Shown here one piece after another: positions 56,744 through 64,000 of a stretch of 64,000 nucleotides of DNA. The DNA comes from Piezodorus guildinii. Its lineage: Eukaryota > Arthropoda > Insecta > Hemiptera > Pentatomidae. Made by a program: the position numbers and the translations under genes. The first letter of the stretch is position 1. Every line of letters starts with the position of its first letter. The notes under the pieces are model-generated. The model ran no database searches. It saw only the letters and a list, made by a program, of their open reading frames with translations, and was not told where the DNA came from. Location of the stretch: positions 16,599,371 to 16,663,370 of the forward strand of contig CM041298.1 of the NCBI GenBank assembly GCA_023052935.1, written 5' to 3'.

Positions 56744-56849
56744 AAAATTAAAAACTTTTCAAAAAATGACTGATTCCTGACTATTCCACCTATAACAGAA
56801 AGATACAGTTTATATGTAATATTTTTTAATATCAATTATTCAATATTTT

Positions 56850-57570
56850 TACTTTCACTTACCTATATATGAAATATATAGTATGGGAAAGTATTGCGAC
56901 GTGAAAATTTTGAAATTCCAGTTTTCAACGGAAATACATCCACATAGTCCAGACCAAGTCCTGCAAAAAGATATGTGTGTGTGTGGTAACTCCCGCTCTT
57001 AAATGAAAAGTCTGTGAAACTGAAATTTCATATTTAAGGCACCTATACGTCGAGATGTTAAAGCAACTTTTCTTTAAAATCGGCTAACCAGAAGAGCTAC
57101 TTTATACCATGCATTTTGCACCTTTTTACGATTATCTAAAAAACGGCTCTAACGATTTTAATTAAACTCGCTATATGGATATAAAATTTAATGGGATCGA
57201 ATATGATGTAGGTTTTATCTGATTAATAGTATGACAGGGCTTAAATGCCGATATTTTAAATATTCTTCTTCTAAAGTACCTTTAATTTTGAAGATTCTAT
57301 AAAAACAACCATATTATCTTATTACCATTGATGAAAGATAGATAAATATATAAGTTGAACGATTTCGATATCCAACTAATGGCGAAACCCAAAAAATATT
57401 TTTTTAATGTAATTTTTTGTTTGTGAACATAAGAACAGTAATAAAAATGTATAATATACCGTTGGAAAGCTAATGATTTTAAAAAAATATTATTTCATAC
57501 ACAACCTTGTAAAAGTTAATAAGGAGTGATGAAAAACCGATAAAACTGACTGATTTTTGTATTTTCATGT
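56850..57570 (-). repeat. DR1 copy, 5'-truncated
   Basis: TTACTTTCACTTACC, GGAAAGTATTGCGACGTGAA, GTGTGTGTGTGG, TTAAACTCGCTATATGG, and TTGGAAAGCTAATGATTTTA near its end. Confidence 0.75.
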
Positions 57571-58225
57571 TCGTTTTAGATTACAAAGATTTCAATATTG
57601 AAAATAATTAACCAAAATGTTGAGTAATTATGGGTGAACCAATTCCTACTGTTGTGTTATTGTAAATTTGACGGATTAAAATTAAGATATAGCTGTAAAG
57701 AAAAAAATTATTCGATGGGCATAGTTGAAAAGGTATCTGATTGATCGGATAGTTGTATATACATGGTCTCATAAATGTCTTGTCATATTGTGCCAGCAGA
57801 AACCAGGTCATAAATGGAACGAAAAAGTTCATTGACCCATAGTCCGATTCTCAGCGGTTGGGAAAGAAAATCAAATTTTGTGGTTTTGCTGTTATCCATA
57901 GTTTTCATTAAAAAAACTCTAATATATCTAATTAATGTGCAGGCACAGATAAATAAAACTATACCAAACGAAGGAAGAGAAAAATTACCAGAAGGGTAAG
58001 AAGTCTAATCGTCCAAATTTGAAAGTGTGTGTCGCATAAAGTCATTCAAAAAATATATTTTAAATTCTTTGTTTTGAAGTAAAACTAAATTTTTGGCAGG
58101 GTGAAAGCTTTGATTTCGTAATCATGGTAACTCACCAACATGCTCTAGACTGGCGCATGCGCTCTGTGCAGACTGGTCAATCAGAGATAGGATAACGATA
58201 TGAATTTTCGTGAACCTTATCGATA
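57571..58225. other. Unassigned AT-rich DNA
   Basis: No gene or repeat recognised. Confidence 0.4.
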
Positions 58226-60122
58226 CCGTAATATCGATATTTATTGTACTTTTTTTCAGTATTTAATTGAATTAAAATCAGTTGCTAATGAAATGAGTAA
58301 AAACATGGTAGGTAAACTATGTTTTAGAACTTACCTCTTACTGCATATAAAGTTAATATAATGAATATCTTAATTCTCTTGACTCTAAAATATCGATATT
58401 GGTAAACATTATTAACAAATACTTTGAATGAAAAAATTTAAAGATACGAAGCAAAATCAGAATTATTTTACTGTCAATATTTAAATCAACGAAATCGAAA
58501 AGAATATCTTGATCATATAAGCATAGAAATATGATATTTGAAAATTGAAATAATTTTAATTCATTTATATTTATTAATTAAACAATTATAATTCAGGCAG
58601 CCATAGGACTGCCGATAGAAGTGAGTTTTTTTTTTAAATCTCGATTTGCGCTGGAAAGAAGAGCACGTTCGTTAAAGTAGATATGTTGAGAGTGCATGCT
58701 TTTTTATTATTGTTTTATTTAATTGTAAAATATCATCAACCTGAAGAGATATATCGTCTTGAAGTATGTCATCGTAATCTGAATGTCACTGTAGGCTGTA
58801 TGAGTTGGTGGTACACATTACGCATTTCTACTTTCACTTACTATATATAGTAAGTATATAATATAACCAAGGTAGCTGGTATATATATATAAACCAAAGG
58901 TATATATAACCAAATAACCAAGGTAGCTTCCGGGCGGAAACAATAAGACCTATGAAACAGAAATTTCATATTTAAAACAAATATACGTCAGAGACGTTAC
59001 AAAATCTTTTTCATCAAAATGAGCTTACCAGAAGAGGCACTTTATACCATGCATTTTGCACCTTTTTTCGATTTTCTCGAAAACGGTTCAGACGATTTTG
59101 ATTAAACTCGCTATGTCCATATAAAATTTAATGGGCTTTAATATCATGTAGGTTTTATTTGGATAAAAATGGTCTGACGGGCTTAAATGCCGATATTTTA
59201 AATTTTCTTTTCTAAAGTACCTTTAATGTTGTTGATTCTATAAAATAACTATATTATCTTGTTACAACTGATGAAAAACAGGTAAATATATAAATTGAAT
59301 GAATTCGATACCAAACTAAAGAGAAAAAGAAAACATATTTTTTTAATGCAATTTTTCGTTTTTGAACATAACAGCAGTAATATACATGTATGATATACGT
59401 TGGAAAGCTAAAGATTTTAGAAAAAAATATCATCTCATACACAAGCTTTTAGAAGTTAATGGTGAGTGATGAAAAGAAGATAAAACTAACTGATTATTTA
59501 AGATAATAATATAATAGATTTTTTAATAAAATACATGTTTCTATATAAATTCAATTTGATTAATTCCCTTAATAGTTTCACGTATTTTTATCTCTAACTG
59601 TATTTGAAAATTATTTCATTGATTTTAAAAATGGAGGTAAGTGAAAGTCGTGTGTTGCCCGCACCAGATTTTTGCCATGGGTATCTGGATTGTATCTACC
59701 ATTATATATTGGAAATTCAGACATTTAGGAATAAGCTTTATAGTCGTTTCACAGAGGTAATCTACAATCGCTTAATTGTAATCTATATTATTAAAATGTA
59801 TTTAATTTTCAAATATCATATTTCTATACTTATATCATCAAGATATTCTTTTCGATTTCGCTTTTACTACGATTTAAATATTGACAGTAAGATCATCATG
59901 ATTTTGCTTTGTATTTTTAAATGTTTTCATGCAAAGTAATGTTTTAATAATACTTATAAATATCGATATTCTATAGTCAAGATAATTATGATATTTATTA
60001 TATTAACTTTATATACAATAAGAGGTAAGTTCTAATACATAGTTTATCTACCATGTCTTTACTCATTTCATTAGCAACTGATTTTAATTCAATACTGAAA
60101 TAAAGTACTATAAATATCCATG
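58226..60122. mobile_element. Large inverted-repeat (foldback) element, 1.9 kb
   Basis: Arms of about 360 bp at 58226-58600 and 59768-60122 are reverse complements with scattered differences. Examples are AATTAAAATCAGTTGCTAAT against ATTAGCAACTGATTTTAATT, and TTTAGAACTTACCTCTTACT against its near complement at 60013-60034. The loop of about 1.17 kb contains a later DR1 insertion (58832-59671); without it the loop is about 0.33 kb. No TSD was identified and no ORF has a transposase signature. Class unknown. Confidence 0.68.
58832..59671 (-). repeat. DR1 copy inside the inverted-repeat element
   Basis: Starts CTACTTTCACTTACTATATA and ends GGTAAGTGAAAGTCGTGTGT then TGCCCGCACCAGATT. Part of the usual GATCGTGA/GGGTCCCC region is replaced by a TATA-rich stretch with ACCAAGGTAGCT repeated at 58871 and 58918. 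Confidence 0.75.
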
Positions 60123-60261
60123 TGAGGGCTGCAATACTAAAAGTATTGGCTAGAAATTTGTTTGATTTATGGTTTTATATTCATGAAAGGATAGAGCATA
60201 ACTATTTAAAAAATTACGAAAATCAAAAATGTCGAGCGGCAAGGTCTGGATCATTTCGAAA

Positions 60262-60264
60262 TGG

Positions 60265-60312
<48 letters not shown>

Positions 60313-60366
60313 TATATAATCAAATATCAAATATATATAATATAATATATATATATATATATATGC
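60262..60366. repeat. (TA)n microsatellites with a short interruption
   Basis: Two TA tracts separated by ATCAAATATCAAATATA. Self-complementary. Confidence 0.9.
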
Positions 60367-61200
60367 ATAAAGTTTTATAGAAAATACGATTATAATATAT
60401 TTATTATAATATACAGAGTGTAGATTATTCAATATCGCCAAGTTCACATCATACCTTTTTATAAACATTTTTGTGTTTTACTTTCCCCTGGTCTTAACTA
60501 GCGCACTCTCAAGAAAAGTTCGGTGAAACCAGGGTCAGAAAGTCAAATTTATTTTGGAGTTCCGCCAAGCAATAAAGTCGACCCTCATTTCTTAAATAGG
60601 ACCACAATCCTTCATTTAAAGTGCATATTTTATTATCTATTTTAAATTCCGGAAATCCCCAAGCCATCGATCCCTTTGCTCGCCGACTTGAGGTTCCAAC
60701 TCCAGGTAAACAAACATACCATTCCAAATGTTTGTCCCGTGGTCAAGAGGCAACTTCACCAGCTTAAGAAAATTTATTCTTTTATTATAGCCCTATGCCG
60801 ACTCCTACCTTTTTTTATTACAATACTTAGCGAAGGATAAATATGTATATTGCTCTTTGTATATTGCAATTGTTAACAATGTTATTTGTAGTTTATTTTG
60901 GTTTATTATTTTCAAAGCAGGCAGGGCATTCATGAGGGCATTGACCTATGATCCTAACTAAGCGGACATCGATATCGAAATTTTACATATACATACGACC
61001 ATTACTCTAGTTATAAATAATAGTGTAAGTGTAAAGTTATAAATAAGATGTAGAGAATTTTAAGATCAGGACACCAAAATGAACAAAACAAAAAAAAAAA
61101 AAAATGTTTGCCTATATATAGGCTGATAAGTCAGTATTATTACTTTCATTTTATTATTAATATTATTTCATTTTCCCTCACTGTCAGCTTATCAGAGAAA
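60367..61200. other. Unassigned DNA
   Basis: 60485-60790 is less AT-rich and has a 72-residue minus ORF (60727-60509, MEWYVCLPGVGTSSRRAKGS...) without a domain I recognise. It is not repeated in the window. The rest is AT-rich. Confidence 0.35.
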
Positions 61201-61206
61201 AAAAAA

Positions 61207-62041
61207 TCTGGTGCGGGCCACACATGATTTTCACATACCTCCATTTTTAAAATCAATGAGAGAATTTTCAAATACAGTTAGAGATAAAAATACGTGAAAC
61301 TATTAAAGAATTAATTAAATTGAATTTCTATAGAAACATGTGATTTATTAAAAAATGTATTATATTATTATCTAAAACAATTACATAGTTTTATGGGCTT
61401 TTTATCACTCTCTATTAACTTTTAGAAGCTTGTGTAAGAGATAATAATTTTTTTTAAATCTTTAGATTTTCAACGGTATATTATACATGTATATTACTGT
61501 TCTTATGTTCAAAAACGAAAAATTGCATTAAAAAAATATTTGTTCTGTTTTCTCCTTTAGTTGGGTATCGAATTTATTCAATTTATATATTTACCAGTTT
61601 TTCATCAGTAGTAACAAGATAATATAGTTATATTTATAGAATCAACAAGCTTAAAGGTACTTTAGAGAAAGAAAATTTAAAATATCGGCATTTAAGCCCT
61701 ATCAGACCATTTTAATCCAAATGAAACCTAAACATTATTAAAGCCCATTAAATTTTACATCGATATAGTGAGTTTAATCAAAATCGTCGGAACCGTTTTC
61801 GAGAAAATCGAAAAAAAGGTGCAAAATGCTTGGCATAAAATTTGAAAAAATTGAAATTTCAGTTTCATAGGACTTACCGTTTCCGCCCGGGAGTTACCAC
61901 ACACACACACAAATACCTTTTTGTGGGACTTGGTTATTTGGACTCAGGGGACCCTAAAATGTGTATTTCCGTTGAAAACTGGAATTCGAAAATTTTCCCG
62001 ATCGCAATACTTTCCCTTACTATATATAGTAAGTGAAAGTA
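61207..62041 (+). repeat. DR1 near full-length copy
   Basis: AATCTGGTGCGGGCCACACA to TAGTAAGTGAAAGTAA, with most landmarks. A deletion lies around the CTCTTCTGGTAAGCTC region at 61845. Confidence 0.8.
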
Positions 62042-62459
62042 AAAACATCTAAGTGGACGAATAGCAGTATGCTATAAATGTAAAAAAATGAGTGGTGTGT
62101 TAAAAATGTGTTATTAAAAAAATCTTGATAATAGTGAAAAACCCCGAAACGTAGAAAAACTATGTAACAAACCTTTAAAAAAATAAATGTATAATAAAAG
62201 GAAGTTAAGAAGTGCATATTTAAGTGTGAAAATAATGTTTAAAAAAAAACCGAAATTTTACATCAACTGACATTTTTGGCGCGCTATGACAAGGGAGGTC
62301 AGAAATGATTTTATAAATGATGATTAAACATTTTTCCTTATAGAAGAGAATATATTTTAGTTCTCTTTGGGGTATTCCCCTTACAAATAGAGCCTGGCAA
62401 GGCTATTCAAAATACATTTTTTAAGTTTGTTATATATACGTTTTATATATATATATATA
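62042..62459. other. Unassigned AT-rich DNA
   Basis: Nothing recognised; 62270-62330 (GGCGCGCTATGACAAGGGAG) is slightly GC-richer. Confidence 0.35.
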
Positions 62460-63830
62460 CGCTTTTGAAATAATAATACATTTGTTTAAAATAATTTTTT
62501 AAAAATAATAAATAAAAATATATATTGATAAGGATAAATCAAGTTCTTTATTTTTTTTTTTTTCTTCAATACTCCACAGTATAAACAAAAAGAAAATACA
62601 TTTGAAAAGATAAAATAAGTAAATACGATAAACATAAAGATATTTTTTTTTTCTGTTTTTTCTTCAAAACAGTAGAGATAAAATAAATAAAGAAAAAAAT
62701 ACAAGGTTTTTTAAAATAATAATACATCTGTTAAAAAAAATAAAATAAAAAATAAATTAGTATATTGATGAAGATAAATTAACAGTTTTCTTCATCTTTT
62801 TTTACTTTCACTTACTACATATATAGTAAGGGGAAGTGTTGCGATCGTGAAAAGTTTCGAATTCTAGTTTTCAACGGAAATACACGTTTTAGGGTTCCCT
62901 GAGTCCAAATAACCAAGTCCCGCAAAAAGGACTGTGTGTGTGTCTCTGTGGTAACACCCGAGCGGAAACAGTAAGTCCTATGAAACTGAAATTTCATATT
63001 TAAGACAATTATACGCCCGAGACGTGACAAAACATTTTTCATCAAAATGAGCTAACCAGAAGAGGCACTTTCTATATACCGTGCATTTTGCACCTTTTTT
63101 CGATTTTATCGAAAACGGTTCCGACGATTTTGATTAAACTCGCTATATCGCTGTATAATTTAATGGGCTTTAATATCATGTAGGTTTTATTCTGATTAAA
63201 ATGGACTGACAGGGCTTAAATGCCGATATTTTAAATTGTCTTCCCCTAAAGTACCTTTAATTTTGTAGATTCAATAAAAATAACTGTATTATCTTGTTAA
63301 CGCTGATGAAAAACTGGTAAATGTATAAATTGAATAAATTCGATATTCAAGTAAAGGAGAAAACAGAAAAAAATATTTTTTTAATGCAATTTTTCGTTTT
63401 GGAACATAAGAGCAATAATATACATGTATGATATACCGTAGGAAAGCTAACAATTTTAGAAAAAAATATTATCTCATACACAAGCTTCTAAAAGTTAATA
63501 AAGAGTGATAAAAAGCCGATAAAACAAACTGATTCTTTTAGTTAATAATATAATAGATTTTTTAATGAAACACATGTTTCTATAGAAATATAATTTAATT
63601 AATTATTTAATAGTTTCACGTATTTTTATCTCTAACTGTATTTGAAAAATCTTTAATTGATTAAATGGAGGTAAGTGAAAGTCGTGTGTTGCCCCCACCA
63701 GATTTTTTCCAATATAGTAGAGTTAAAATAAAAAACAAAAATACATATGTTTTCAAAATAATAATACATCGGTTTTAAAAAATAATAATAAAATAAAATA
63801 AGTAAAAAAATAAAAATAAAAATCTTTTTA
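62460..63830. repeat. AT-rich tandem repeat, units of about 235 bp, split by DR1
   Basis: The landmark AATAATAATACAT followed by TGTTTAAAATAATTTTTTAA-type text recurs near 62473, 62718 and 63760. TTTTTCTTCAAAACAGTAGA at 62658 corresponds to CCAATATAGTAGAG at 63709 beyond the DR1 insert. Confidence 0.55.
62808..63708 (-). repeat. DR1 near full-length copy in the tandem array
   Basis: Starts TTTACTTTCACTTACTACAT and ends GAAAGTCGTGTGTTGCCCCC then ACCAGATTTTTT. Complete set of landmarks. It interrupts a T run of the host repeat. Confidence 0.82.
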
Positions 63831-64000
63831 GATATCTTTTAAGACTTTTTAGATTGAAATTTTACATAATTTTGATAAAGTTCGGTTAGACTGGTTACAT
63901 CAGTTACGATTTATATTAAGTTAATATTTCCTTTGAGTATGATAGTATAGTTGATGAATTTGTCATCGATTTATATACATCAAAACAGTTATTGGGGATA
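63831..64000. other. AT-rich end of window
   Basis: No feature recognised. Confidence 0.4.

Larger units (their letters stand above)
56042..56795. mobile_element. Snap-back Penelope-like element, 754 bp palindrome with two hammerheads
   Basis: Bounded by CAGAAAGATACA at 56030-56041 and 56796-56807 (12-bp TSD). A one-sided 30-nt tail (56042-56071: TTGAGGATGTATAGTCGACT then GTAGAAACTA) precedes an imperfect palindrome 56072-56795 whose arms of about 330 bp pair along their whole length (TTATAGGTGGAATAGTC against GACTATTCCACCTATAA). Hammerhead motifs face each other at 56124-56163 (minus) and 56704-56743 (plus). The centre is CTGAGCCATGTCCAAGCATG and its complement. No ORF. Confidence 0.82.

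Noticed and set aside
60509..60727. 72-residue minus ORF
   Set aside because: Less AT-rich DNA gives longer open frames by chance; no motif or neighbour supports a gene.

Overview
This is a eukaryotic, AT-rich, repeat-dominated window, almost certainly from an arthropod and most likely an insect. The evidence is an insect-type runt/Runx first coding exon, Jockey- and R1-like non-LTR retrotransposons, mariner relics and several tRNA-derived SINEs. No bacterial-type gene organisation is present. The only convincing host gene is on the minus strand: a coding exon at 18171-18537 that encodes the N-terminal half of a Runt domain and ends in a GTGAGT splice donor. Its GC-rich 5' flank carries a TATA-like box. 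The next exon is not visible, so its first intron should run at least 18 kb and leave the window at position 1.

Layout. 1-10.8 kb: AT-rich DNA with copies of a 0.8-1 kb dispersed repeat (called DR1 here), a SINE, a broken R1-like pol fragment and a degenerate hammerhead motif. 10.85-18.1 kb: a degenerate satellite-like array filling the intron up to the runt donor. 18.2-18.8 kb: runt exon, 5'UTR and candidate promoter. 18.9-25.4 kb: a small foldback insert, a truncated Jockey-type LINE, an internally deleted mariner and two other LINE fragments. 25.7-30.0 kb: a 2.7 kb Jockey-type LINE, a SINE and a second Jockey family. 30.5-32.4 kb: one DR1 nested in another. 33-40 kb: LINE fragments of three families, a compact hammerhead foldback and a 0.49 kb tandem duplication. 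40-48.5 kb: DR1 copies interrupted by a SINE and by a hammerhead foldback, plus a second deleted mariner. 49-55.2 kb: two more Jockey copies with exact target-site duplications (TSDs) and an RTE-like fragment. 56-64 kb: a 0.75 kb palindrome carrying two facing hammerheads, a 1.9 kb inverted-repeat element and more DR1.

Most notable is a family of snap-back retroelements at 18984-19161, 35081-35369, 44475-45855 and 56042-56795, with a solo relic near 2143-2240. Each full insertion has an 11-14 bp TSD and inverted arms, plus a related 30-34 nt tail on one side only. Three of the four carry hammerhead-ribozyme-like motifs (CTGATGA, stem II, GAAACGT). This fits a non-autonomous Penelope-like or retrozyme-like lineage, and in one copy an arm boundary lies within 1 nt of the predicted self-cleavage site.

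Almost everything else is dead transposon sequence: every LINE is 5'-truncated and no intact reverse transcriptase or transposase ORF is present. TSDs allow many insertion events to be ordered. All calls are by eye; family names below clade level are working labels.
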